Source: Bigelowiella natans CCMP2755 (Eukaryota > Cercozoa > Chlorarachniophyceae). From it: a DNA stretch of 22,359 bases. The stretch is from the NCBI GenBank assembly GCA_000320545.1, contig ADNK01000360.1, positions 1 to 22,359 on the forward strand, written 5' to 3'. Below, one piece after another: positions 1 through 9,869 of the stretch. The notes below the pieces were generated by a model. The model saw only the letters and a program-made list of their open reading frames with translations, had not been told where the DNA came from and did not search any database. Both the position numbers and the translations under genes were made by a program. Each line of letters starts with the position of its first letter. The first letter of the stretch is position 1.

Positions 1-1305
1 TTTGTTCTTATATTTATTGTTCTTCCCGTTGTTGCTGCCTTGCCATTTGCTGTTGTTATATCCTTGTCCTCTGCCTTTCTTTCTCTTTAACTTCTCGTAG
101 TGTTCGTTGAGCTGCCTGATCGTCATCCTGGGTCGTCCTTCTTTCCTGTCTCTGCAGTCTTTAGCGGTGTGTTTCCCTTTACGTGAGCAGTATCCGCAAC
201 GTCGGTTACCTTCCCTGTCCTTGTACCAGTCTCGCTGCGGCTTAATAGCGTTAATGTTTCCTATGCCAGGTACCTTAGGGCTGGTAAACTTGCGGTCCTG
301 CTCCTGCTCGCGTAGGGATATAGCCTGCACTGCTGCCTCCATCGTGGTGTAGCCTTTCTCCGTAACGTAAGTGGATTCCTTTATCTTTAACTTGAACTCT
401 TCAAACCTTGCCTGATCATCACCTGTGTTGTAATTAAAATCATGTAGTTCGTCGATCATATCCTGGAAGCGCGTGGCAAAGTCTCTAACAGGTTCTCTCT
501 CATGCTGCATCATTGCTCTGTATTTTCTAATAGCCTGGGGTAGGGAGTTAGCATCCTGTTCATTTACAAAAGCCTTCATTATCGCCTCAACGTCTCGTAG
601 CCCACTAACTGTAGTGTGTATTTTCTCTAGCTGCCTGATCCGGGTCCTGCCTGTCTCGTAAAGGTCCATGGCTTGCTTTATTATAGCTAGCCATTTGAGC
701 TTGTCGTTTTCGGTGGGGTTAGGGGTAAAGTCGCAGAGTATACTCCTAGCGTTCTTCCACCACCTCCTTGCCTCACCTCTTTTCCCGTTGTATTTCGTTA
801 TCATAACCGGTGCTGTTTTAACAGACATGAACTGGGTGTTCCGCTGTACCGGCTGCTGCTGCTTGACGGTGCTCTGGGTCGTCCCCCGCGAGGCGCCCAG
901 ACCCCCGTCGTTCCTAAACAAAGCTGCCCACTCTGGAGGTAAGTCTGCTTCGTAATCCATGATGTCCTGCATGATAGCTGCCCAAACATCATGTGTCTGA
1001 TACTTGTATTCTATCGATACTTTCAGTTTGGCGTAGTTGCTCGCCCTGGGTCGCAAGGCTCGTAATGCCATTACGACCTTCTTGCTTTCGGCGGCCACGT
1101 CCTCGTCGTCCGCCTCGTAGAAGTTCTCCAGTGCCTCTGCTGCTGCATCTGCTTTCTTAATCCCGGGTGCTGGTCCCGGCGGTGCCTGTGGAGGTGTTCC
1201 TCCTCCTTCCTTAGCGTCCGTATCGCCCTTCCTTTCCTGTTTCTGCTCGTGCCCTTGCACGGCCTGCGAGCCAAAGTCCTGCTGTTCTTCTAGCTGCTGT
1301 GACAT
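1..1305 (-). CDS. Gag-like protein of an LTR retrotransposon, partial (runs off left edge)
   Basis: An uninterrupted reading frame of 435 codons starts at the ATG at 1305-1303 and is still open at base 1. The N-terminal ~100 residues are rich in Q, K, G and P (low complexity). The middle has the look of a retrotransposon gag capsid region: an ARRWWKNARS segment near residue 175, then a helical stretch with a KYRAMMQHEREPVRDFATRF segment. One zinc knuckle follows, with its first Cys at residue 370, and a basic tail rich in K, R, N and G comes next. The knuckle is spaced CX2CX5HX4C rather than the usual CX2CX4HX4C. Gag proteins coat element RNA and form particles; this role is inferred from domain order. 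Protease, reverse transcriptase and integrase would lie off the left edge. Whether the element is intact cannot be judged. Confidence 0.8.
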   Translation of the reverse strand, partial: MSQQLEEQQDFGSQAVQGHEQKQERKGDTDAKEGGGTPPQAPPGPAPGIKKADAAAEALENFYEADDEDVAAESKKVVMALRALRPRASNYAKLKVSIEYKYQTHDVWAAIMQDIMDYEADLPPEWAALFRNDGGLGASRGTTQSTVKQQQPVQRNTQFMSVKTAPVMITKYNGKRGEARRWWKNARSILCDFTPNPTENDKLKWLAIIKQAMDLYETGRTRIRQLEKIHTTVSGLRDVEAIMKAFVNEQDANSLPQAIRKYRAMMQHEREPVRDFATRFQDMIDELHDFNYNTGDDQARFEEFKLKIKESTYVTEKGYTTMEAAVQAISLREQEQDRKFTSPKVPGIGNINAIKPQRDWYKDREGNRRCGYCSRKGKHTAKDCRDRKEGRPRMTIRQLNEHYEKLKRKKGRGQGYNNSKWQGSNNGKNNKYKNK

Positions 1306-1344
1306 TGTTAGTCAAATCGTTTCCCGTGTGTGGAAGCCAAAGGT

Positions 1345-1985
1345 TGTTGCGCGTAAGGTGTTCACAGGCCGAGGCGCTACGTGCACAAGTAGGCAGGGGG
1401 GGGGAAAGGCACGTTTGCTTCCTTTTGAAGAGTTGTGTTTATTTTTATTAAAGATTATATTTTTATTAAATCGTGCACTGCGTAATCATTCGCGAAGCTT
1501 TCGCGAATGCCGCCGCACGTGGGGCAGCACACTTCCGGTGTGCTGCCATGAGTCCCGCCGGAACCCACGTGCCTATGCTGTATTAATATCTACGTTATCT
1601 ATATTCTATATCCGCGACAACCCCTTTGTTGTCGCACGTGACTTGTGCCCGCGTAGTGGTACGCGCTACAGCGCGCGCGCTGGGCACGCACAAAGTGTGC
1701 CAGTGTGCGGTGAGCCATCGTGCCCACACGTCTTGCTCGTGCGTCCAATCCCAAGCAGCTCTGGAGCTGCGCGTCGCGCATCACATCCAGCTTCATTGAT
1801 TGCCGCATCGGCACCGTGCAGGCCGCTAGGAGCCACACATCGAAAACTCACCTGAGTCAAAACCACAAAAAAAAAGCACCTTTTTGGCGCGGAAACGTTC
1901 AATTTTGCGAACTTTGGAGTGGAACTTCTGGAGGTGATGGAGTTGCTGTTGACACGGCCTCTGAGCATGTTTTTTTGAGCCAACA
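1345..1985 (-). repeat. Candidate 5' LTR of the gag-bearing element
   Basis: The gag frame opens only 40 bases from this stretch, so the 5' LTR is expected here. Read on the minus strand, the proposed unit starts TGTTGG near 1985 and ends GCGCAACA near 1345, giving a TG...CA border with a 5-bp inverted repeat. It holds AATAAA-type polyadenylation signals (around 1439-1476) and a cluster of short perfect hairpins. A TTTGGCTTCC segment directly after it could serve as primer-binding site, but I could not match it to a known tRNA 3' end. The second LTR is outside the window, so the borders are provisional. Confidence 0.3.
1487..1770. repeat. Cluster of four perfect short inverted repeats
   Basis: There are 10-bp arms at 1487-1496 and 1500-1509 (3-nt loop), 10-bp arms at 1523-1532 and 1538-1547 (5-nt loop), 8-bp arms around 1613-1634 (6-nt loop), and 7-bp arms around 1755-1770 (2-nt loop). 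All arms pair perfectly. The last two positions are approximate. Confidence 0.75.
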
Positions 1986-2243
1986 CGCAAAGTGGACCCT
2001 TTCCGCGGCACCCAAAGTTTTTGCCCTCGATTTTTTTCCTTGAAAATCCACTTTTTTGCACCCCTTTCTGGACAATTCTGGACCTTCTCACACGTCCAGA
2101 AGTCTTCTGTGGTGCTTCGGAAGAAGTTTGGATTGGATTCCGAGCATGACACGGACCAAAACCCTTGGGAGTGAATCCCCCTTGAAGCGTTCGGAATTCA
2201 TTTTCCGCAAGCGACGTTGTGCCAGCAGTGCAATGCACATGCA

Positions 2244-2253
2244 TGTGTGTGTG

Positions 2254-2292
<39 letters not shown>

Positions 2293-2303
2293 ATGTGTGT
2301 GTG
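2244..2303. repeat. TG dinucleotide microsatellite
   Basis: About 60 bases of TG repeat with a few CA interruptions. It creates the artificial Cys-Val and His-Thr open frames seen in this area. Confidence 0.95.
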
Positions 2304-2893
2304 CTGTTGTGCATGCCATCAAGACAAGGTTGTGCCATCAGATGTGCATTCCTGCACGTTGATTTCGTTCCCCTGAGCGAAGAAGCGGATCCTCGTTTTG
2401 GAACTCTTTGCCCAAATCAACCGAAGCTGTCGTCACGAACAAATTGCCTGTAATCATCGGTAAAATTACGTCTGCATCCACCTGCAAAGAAACGGTGAGT
2501 CTGGATGTGCCCTCGGAGCAGCACAAAATATGCACAAAGGAAATCGTTCTTCTCTGTGCGACTAAAAACACAAGATGTCGCAGTATGAAATTCGAAAATC
2601 TCACACCCACTCGTAGAGGATAGGTAACTGCTTCGCGCAATGATCGGGAAGTTCTGGAACATTCCCGCGCCTATCGCAGCCCTTTCTCTTTGCGCCGGTC
2701 GTCGCACTTGATTTTGACATTGCGACATCCTACGTAACCATTCAAACTGATAAAATGCAGGTGGAAACCGAACGGATCCGATGCGGGAAGAATCGGTTGT
2801 GTCTGAAACGCCACAGTCCTCTTCGGAACCAACACGCACAATCCATTGCACTGTTCCCCTCCATATCTCCTGGAGGACCGGGTTCTCGCAGGC

Positions 2894-2972
2894 ATGGAGA
2901 CTTTTGACTCCGATTACGATTTTCAGGGCTACATCTATGACCCTCCATATCGCGTGGCCCACTTGAGAGGAG
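2894..2972 (+). CDS. Possible first exon of an unrecognised gene
   Basis: An ATG at 2894 opens 26 codons and ends at a strong donor (GGAG before GTGAGT). The frame is rich in D, Y and P and looks coding (segment YDFQGYIYDPPY). No matching downstream exon could be traced, so this may be a decayed gene or chance. Confidence 0.25.
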
Positions 2973-3924
2973 GTGAGTCGAAGACCGGGGAAAGAGAGGT
3001 GCATGTGCAAGCCGAGGTTTCATGTGGGACTATCCTTTCATTCATGCGGGAATCTAACAAGAACTCCTTCAGTACACAAATCTCTAGCCGTCTTGGTACT
3101 ATCAGCACAAATACAAGTTACAGTGCCAAAGAGAAAAGCAAGGCAAAGACGGCAGCAATGAAAATCCATGTACAGTTCAGACAACTTGAAATTTGCTCTT
3201 AAAATGAAAATGTCAACTAGCGCTATCCTAAGCGATACAACAGAATTCCATCATAAAGGAAAAAGAATAAAAATGGTGTTAGTTAGAAAAATTAAACAAA
3301 AACTCCTACACAGCCCAGAATTTGCCCATATGTCGGGAATTACAGAGGGCTGTGTAGCTTATAGCCCATCGCTTGTCACATCCGCAGACCGAAACCTTTG
3401 CTATCTCAGAATCATCGTTCATACTAGTTTTCGATTCCGCGCACAGTTGGGAATAACTCCGTACTATTTTCGCTTTTGCCCACCTTTGCAAGTACAGTCT
3501 TACAGCATACGACTGAATTTCGAGCATGAAATTTGTATTAAAAAATTTTACAATTCCTGTGTACAATATGTTTCAAACTTCCCAATCGCCAATTTTGATG
3601 CTATAAAATACCGATAGCCCTGCCGCTCAGACCCGCCACTAAGTCGTGTAAGAAACAATCCTGTACTAGTGCATGCAGCAACGCGCAAATGCCAGCAGAA
3701 CAACCAATAGCTAGGCAGCCAAAAAGGGGAGGGCAGAACGATGTTCAATCATGCATGCACACCTGTTTGTGGTTTGTGTCCTACACATTTGCATGTGCAT
3801 GGATTCACAGCTGTGCTTAACTAGCTAAGTGTGTTCTGCTGTAGTAGACGTTGATTGATGTTCCCTGCTAGCATGCTGCTTGCTGTTTGCGGTCTATACA
3901 TGTATGACGTGAGAGTACAGCCAT

Positions 3925-4301
3925 GCCGCCGCTTATGAGCCATAGTGACACATTTCATTTTCCTGCTATCGGGCGGTAGCAAAAATTGCTATATTGCAAA
4001 AATGCTGTTTGTTCTTCCAGGTGTTCTGGAACTAGAAAAAAGGAGACTTAATTCCATAATGCACGAGAAATTCTACTATGTGGGCAATGCTAAAATGGCG
4101 CGAGCCTCTGCTGTGGATTTTTGCAATGTCATTTTATCAGTTAACAAAGATTGTTTTCACAAAAGACATATGATGTGCCTAGGATTTTCATCATGTCGTT
4201 CTAGCAATTTAGTTTAGCAGTAGGTCGTCAGTAGGCAAATTTTCATGTTGCGCATTTTCGCAATTTTTGCTACCGCCGATGGCCCATCAGCAAGCGGCGG
4301 C
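3925..4301. mobile_element. MITE-like element with nested inverted repeats
   Basis: The outer 10-bp termini GCCGCCGCTT (3925-3934) and its complement (4292-4301) are perfect inverted repeats. Inside them an 18-bp perfect inverted repeat lies at 3972-3989 and 4260-4277. Parts of the sequence between outer and inner arms also match, except that the left arm carries roughly 28 extra bases. The whole is 377 bp with no transposase, which is the form expected of a non-autonomous DNA transposon. A target-site duplication is not clear (CAT on the left, TAT on the right). The 90-codon open frame inside has no coding character I recognise. Confidence 0.55.
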
Positions 4302-4685
4302 TATGCATGCTAGCTGCCATCAGTATATCAGGGCTCTAGCTATTCCACACATTGTGTGATTTTGTGACCCATGTTATCTAGCTATGTCTAGCAAACATGT
4401 GGCACATGCTAGCGTACGCAGGCTATAGATACGATGCGAATACTCAAGTACGCGGCGCCGCTACGCTGTGCAAAATACGTGGTATACATATTAAAGGAGC
4501 AATGCTACGAATGATTGCAATATATCACATTCATAATTGAAGAAAGTGTCTGACTCAGGAAGGCAGGGAAATAAATGTAACTGTACACCGCCACATTTGG
4601 CAGATCATATAACGTAATCTGCTCTGTAAATGAAACTCATGAGGTCATTAAGGCATCGTTAAAATAAATTTTGGGGGAGATGGAT
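4302..4685. other. Intergenic, nothing recognised
   Basis: AT-rich sequence with several GCTAGC/CTAGCTA words. It contains the 3' flank of the minus-strand membrane-protein gene. No gene, RNA gene or clear polyadenylation signal was found. Confidence 0.5.
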
Positions 4686-5991
4686 TCAAGGTTTTTCATC
4701 CTCCGTATACTGCTTTCTGATGACAGGGATTTCCCTCCGGTTCATTCCCACGCGATAAAGCAGAAAACTAGCCAGTGCGACAAGGAGGGTGACAAAAAGC
4801 GCTACAAGGCTTTCTTGTTGCTGCTTTAAAAACTTAAACGTGACATCAGCATACCAATTTTGAGCTGGAGGTGATTGCCATGACATGAAATTCGGAATAG
4901 AAAACCTGTCCCCCAGAAACGTACTAGAACTAGAGGTGCAGAGTTGTAATCTTTCAAAGAAAAAATCCTGGGCCATTGCCAACCCGCCTGCTGCCATTTC
5001 TGACACTTTGTAAATTGAATCGAAATTAAAAGCCACTCTTTTCGCTACCAGGGAGGAAATATACTTCGTTGACTGCTCGCTTCTAAACACCTGAGACATA
5101 GAAATATATGAATATACCGTTTCACTATCATATCTGTGAGATTAATGAAGTAACCGAAATAGCGGAAGGCAGGAGGATTGGAATAGTGATAATCGTCGAA
5201 AGAACCATGATTAGGATCATCCCAGAATAAAATGCACATTTTAATCGAGCATAATATGCCTAAGAATCAAACACGCATTTATATATAAATGTACACATCC
5301 GAATAGATTTGTATACTTTTGTGTGGATGTGTTGTGTATGTATATCAACTACATAAAAACTGTACGATGGCAACGCTCGCGCAGGAATATGTTAAGTGTG
5401 CCTGCATGTCTGGTGATAACTACTGTTTGCATATCGCATTCACCGTCAATGCTTCGGGTATTTTCTTCATTGCCATATCCTTCGAGTCATCGCAGTCACT
5501 CGATCCCAGCATCAAGCGAACATTGGCCATATCGATTTGGACAGGATCCTTGCCGTTTCGCGAGGATATCAACGCACTATAATTCACCGTCGCCACCAAT
5601 TTATCTATGTGCCCGGCCTGTATCAACTCCAGTCAACGGTAGGCATCTATGAAAATTGGCTATTCGCTAGTATCACCTTGATATTCGCTGGGAGATCGTT
5701 TGAAAGTTCCTTTAAGAAGGATTTCTTGAAAGTCAAATCTTCAACCTATGAGGTAAAAGATGCAGCAGCTGAGAATGCGAAATATCGATTTATGCACAGT
5801 CGATGGGTTCTACCTCTATCTTCCCTTGCATTGTGCTTACTTTGGGTCCCGAGAATCTAAAGGGGATGTGATGTCTTCATGTAATCGATCAATGGTGTAT
5901 CGGTCTTGTTCGGAGATAGAGAAACGCACCCTGGCTCAAAATGCTCAAGAAGAATGGGCTTGGCCAGACGATTGAGGATGAATCCTGCCAT
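4686..5991 (-). CDS. Membrane protein of unknown family, 6 exons, 276 residues
   Basis: Predicted exons: 5991-5930, 5856-5841, 5745-5677, 5617-5444, 5259-5155 and 5090-4686. All phases agree and the total is 831 nt including the stop. The start ATG sits in an ACCATGG context with an in-frame stop just upstream. Residues 1-107 are soluble. A hydrophobic segment at about 121-138 (MILIMVLSTIITIPILLP) and another at about 237-254 flank a loop of roughly 100 residues. The tail is charged (TEDEKP). Two spans with a large loop suggest an integral endomembrane or plasma-membrane protein. I do not recognise the family and assign no function. Exon 2 is a 16-nt microexon. The 134-residue last exon is the most secure part; the first two exons are the least secure. 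The gene is divergent from the secreted glycoprotein gene. Confidence 0.65.
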
Positions 5992-6782
5992 GGTCCTGTT
6001 TCAAGGCAACAAAAAAGGCGGAGCACGGATATCTCACCACGGAATTGATCAGTTATGCCCCCTAACCTGCCTCACCCCCCGCGATGTGTCATCACATGCC
6101 ACAAAACCTAAATTCAGATGCAACCACCAGCTACCGTGTACGAAGACTCCCGCTTTGCTCCTAGTGGCGCGTGGTCGTCAACCGAAGCGGCGGCGGCGGC
6201 GGCGGCGGCTGCGGCGGCAGGTTACCGCCCTCAGGGCAGGCGCATGTCAGGGAGTTGTTCCCTTCGAGTTCCTAGCTCCCGGTCGGTTCGAGAAGACATC
6301 AACGACGCTCGGATGGGTAGACCGAGAGAATGGTACGCGCTGTAGGTTAGAACCCGCACAAAAAAATGCCTAAATTTGAGGGGAAATCTGTATCGGGATC
6401 CCCGTGATAATGTATAAGCGTCCTCTATTTTGACATAATAGACTTGACTATCGGCCTGACAACCCGAAATCCCCCTTGACGGAGAGTTACGAAGTAACGG
6501 CGTCGTTTCCATGTGCCGAGAACGCGACAATACGACGATTTTTACCGAAAATGCGATGATCTCCTAATTTATGCCACTAATATCCTGCATTTACTCTTTT
6601 CTAGTTCGACAACAGTTTTCAAGGTGGATTTTGGGGCTCTCGAAAGAGGTACAGTATAAAATGGAGTGTGAACCTTCATAGCGACAAAATGATTTTGCCG
6701 ATTCTGTGAAATTATGAGCGGAAACGAGGTCTTCTAATTTTGCGCATGCTCGAGATATATTTGACATAAATTCTGCTGCAGG
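5992..6782. other. Divergent intergenic region between membrane-protein and glycoprotein genes
   Basis: About 790 bases separate the two start codons. It contains a GCG repeat (6189-6222) inside a 75-codon plus-strand open frame. It probably holds the promoters of both genes. No TATA box could be assigned with confidence. Confidence 0.5.
6118..6345 (+). CDS. Small open frame with a polyalanine run, doubtful
   Basis: A 75-codon frame begins with a plausible hydrophilic segment (QPPATVYEDSRFAPSG) and then encodes about eleven alanines from a GCG repeat. A CAG followed by GTTACC after the repeat could be a splice donor. It may be a small gene, an upstream exon, or a chance frame in the divergent promoter region. 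Confidence 0.25.
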   Translation: MQPPATVYEDSRFAPSGAWSSTEAAAAAAAAAAAGYRPQGRRMSGSCSLRVPSSRSVREDINDARMGRPREWYAL

Positions 6783-7150
6783 ATGCGCGCCCTTGCCCCC
6801 TCCTCCCTCTTTGTCTTCCTGCTACTCGGTATTAGTTGTTTGAAAATCTATTATCTTTCGTCATCGCGATTAGACGATAGTGACACTTTGAACACGGTTT
6901 TTCTGCAGCAACTTCGGCTCTGTCGAGGCCGATTGCACGCCATATGGTGGTGGAAATCACACCAGCCACAGGTATTGTAAAGATGGCCCAAAACCTCTCA
7001 CACACATGCATATTTATGCCCTCTTGTGGAATGAGGAGTTATAAATTTGTGTTGGTGTGCGTGTGTGTGTGTACGTGGGGTTGTGGATGGTTCATGATTA
7101 GAGAGAGAGAGAGAGAGAGAGAGGTCACATGCTATTTAAGGGATACAAAA

Positions 7151-7194
<44 letters not shown>

Positions 7195-8216
7195 TTGCAG
7201 CCAGATGCAATACCTGTTGAGATAAAACTTACAGAATCATAATATTACGTCGGGCTTTCGTGTCTTTCAATTCGTTGTACGTACATAATTACTCATTTGA
7301 TCCTCCTCTAGAGCTCTTGAAAGATTACTTCCAAATTTCTCCTTCTAAATCGTTCAAATTGATATTATAGACAAGTTGATCCGCTTGGATGCATTCCCAC
7401 TCACCGGACCATACAACTGTACAATCACTGTCGGCCCCTCTGTTGGATCTCTCTACCAGCTTTCGGACAACTACATGAACGTATGTGCACCTGTGCAGGG
7501 TTTTTATGCCTATTTATCTTGTGTAGATGATATCGCGCGTATGATCTTTACTTTATCATTATTTTTTTGCTAGTTTCTCTACACACCTTGGAAGGGCTTG
7601 CCGGTATCGGCTCCTCAAGACGTGAGGGTGGGAACTAACTGCACCATCGTCTACAATGCGCCCCTCGACTTCTCCACGACGCGATTTAAGTACACAGGTT
7701 AGCTTACTCCCGCCATCAACTGCATGGCATGATAAGAGAAAGTTCGCCAGATTTTCTTCCAGAACTTATAGCTCGCATTTCTCTTCTTTAGTGAATACGG
7801 GATCCGGTGCGTCGCAAATGTCTTCCACAGGTACGCTGCTCACCGTATGAGGATACAGTCCAAAAGTTTTTATCCTCTTCCATCCCGCATCTAATGTTTT
7901 TCATTCCATAAATTTTGTAGGGATCGTCGATCTGCTGAATGCAGACCGAATTCTGACTTACAACAACTTTACGTTTAATGACGAGAACTGGAAGGTAGCC
8001 GGCAAAAGGGGAGGGGGCATGTATAGGATACCGTGTTTTTTCTGCTTCGTTTTTCGAGCATAATTTCAGAATACTCCTCCTTCTAAGCATGAATGTCAAT
8101 GTTTGCTGTCTACTACGTTCACAGGTGCAGACTGCTGTCACTAAGAATGTTTGCTGGTAAACAAAAATTATCTGCCGTCTTCACACTCCCCCACCGCGTT
8201 CATACACAACACACAT

Positions 8217-8275
<59 letters not shown>

Positions 8276-9513
8276 ACAAAATCTCTTTCGGCGAGACTTG
8301 CTCTTTTGCCGAATAGAATGCATGAAACTTTTTCGAGCCATCGCTCTCTGTCTAATCCAACAATCCATATCAACCACTGCATAGGTCTTCAACTGCGATC
8401 ACAGGCAACCTTAACCACTACATTTACAACTGTAACATGGAAAAAACCCTGATGGAAAAGAACAAAGTCGACTGGTATGTAAGCACAATCCGCACGTAAC
8501 AGGGGCCTCGAGACATTCGCAAATGAATCGGCCCTCCCAAACGCAAACACAAACAGCATAGTGTGTGTACGTGGGGGGGAAGGGGGGGGGATAGGGTGAG
8601 TTTTATGAATCAATACGTTTCGGGCCTGATGGTAGTTTGCACGCTGGTTTGGTTTCTTCTACTTATAGGTACTTCAAGCCACCAACCTCCATCTACGACA
8701 ACTGGGCCAACGCTTTCAACGGAACAGTGGAATTCGATCTTGCGGGATTTGAGGTGCTTACTACCAAACAACTCAGAGTCCCGTTCAATGCAACGAGTTT
8801 TCATATTTGCCAGTCGTGAAAGTGCATCCTATTAGCGGCGTGCGTGCGCGTGCGCGTGTGCTTAAGAAGGCGCGAGCGTGCTGAACCTTGTCGGCTCTCC
8901 TCCGTTTCATTGCCAAAGATTCCTTTGATCTCAGTGTAAATGTGCATGTAGGGATACTTCACCAAAGACAAGCTTTTTAAAACACCCCGCACCTTCATCT
9001 ACCTCGGCTGCAGCACCTGTAGCGGCGGTGTTGGTCGATACATTGCCCAGCGGAATATCACATTCGACGGCTCCGCCACCCACTTCAAGTTCAGGCTCAA
9101 CGCGGACCCTTACAATGGATGGAGACGGTGAGAGGCTAACTCTGTCTATCAAGCGATAATGGGGGTTGGGGGAAGTAGCAGGGGGGGGAGGAAGGTATCG
9201 ATGTGATATGAGGAGATCAGGAGAGTAACGTAAAAAGAGAGGAGGTCCTTTTTCCTTTTCCTGCAACCAAAAACGTGGTAAAGACGGGTTAAGTCAATAA
9301 AATCGCGTGGCTCTGTTCCTTTCTCGTTGCTTCTGCTCCGCTGACGCCGTCCACCGTGGTTAACATGTGATTTTGTTCAGGGACCCCTTCGACGTAGAAA
9401 GAACCGAGTGGCCTCTGACGTCCAACTGTGAGATCGTGCAAATCCTCTCCGGATTGGACACCATCAAGATCTACGGTGACGTCAGCGACAGCGAAGAGGT
9501 TCTAGAAGAGATA

Positions 9514-9593
<80 letters not shown>

Positions 9594-9675
9594 GCATACA
9601 CACACACTAACTATGTTGTTTCTCTGAGCGGGATGACCCTGAGGAACTCCAATATATGTACATATATCATATCAT

Positions 9676-9710
<35 letters not shown>

Positions 9711-9869
9711 TAATCGTCTTTGCGATGCCGCCCTAAATCTTTCTCTTCGCGATTACTAATTCAGATACTTGGAATTGACGATTTCTTGCTCACTGCCGGG
9801 CCAAAGAGCACCTACATCCTCAACCAATGCTACACGGATGCTTCCTATCAGCCTGACGTTGCTCCCTAG
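6783..9869 (+). CDS. Secreted, cysteine-rich glycoprotein of unknown family, 12 exons, 353 residues
   Basis: Exons: 6783-6828, 6909-6971, 7371-7480, 7574-7697, 7792-7830, 7921-7994, 8125-8156, 8385-8474, 8669-8753, 8952-9127, 9381-9498 and 9765-9869. Every junction is GT-AG, every phase matches, and the total is 1062 nt. The first ~21 residues form a signal peptide (basic start, SLFVFLLL core, small residues at the likely cut). No later membrane segment is evident, so export to the surface, wall or an endosomal compartment is likely. Several N-glycosylation sequons (two NCT, NFT, NGT, NIT) and about ten cysteines fit an extracellular beta-rich protein. I do not recognise the family. The gene is unusually fragmented: exon sizes run from 32 to 176 nt, and several introns are expanded by microsatellites. 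It ends tail-to-tail with the histone deacetylase gene. Confidence 0.8.
7101..7191. repeat. GA and AT microsatellites in glycoprotein intron 2
   Basis: A GA run (7101-7122) and an AT run (7153-7191) lie within the intron between 6971 and 7371. A GT-rich stretch precedes them at about 7048-7071. Confidence 0.95.
8204..8275. repeat. Compound AC/AG microsatellite in glycoprotein intron 7
   Basis: An AC run passes directly into an AG run of about 42 bases, between exons ending at 8156 and starting at 8385. Confidence 0.95.
9515..9708. repeat. AC/AT and AT microsatellites in glycoprotein intron 11
   Basis: An AC run becomes an AT run (9515-9592). A second AT run (about 9660-9708), with ATATC units at its left end, follows in the same intron. 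Polymerase slippage here would change intron length only. Confidence 0.95.

Larger units (their letters stand above)
1986..3924. other. Long stretch without an assignable gene
   Basis: Open frames here are short or driven by the TG repeat. Two strong GTGAGT splice donors occur on the plus strand, after 2494 and after 2972, each preceded by a short open, protein-like frame. This suggests exons of an unrecognised plus-strand gene or its remnant. A perfect 11-bp inverted repeat lies at 3306-3316 and 3347-3357. Nothing else could be assigned. Confidence 0.4.

Noticed and set aside
1320-1345. A tRNA-type primer-binding site next to the candidate LTR
   Set aside because: The TGGCTTCC segment resembles a PBS start, but the rest does not fit a tRNA T-arm, so I did not list it as a feature.
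1666-2322. A 218-codon minus-strand frame beginning with His-Thr repeats
   Set aside because: It is created by the TG microsatellite and the probable LTR; no domain is visible.
2417-3010. A 197-codon minus-strand open frame
   Set aside because: It has no recognisable domain, an irregular composition, and better coding signals on the opposite strand. It looks like chance.
3945-4217. A 90-codon open frame inside the MITE-like element
   Set aside because: It has no transposase motif or coding character; an open frame of this length can occur by chance in AT-rich sequence.
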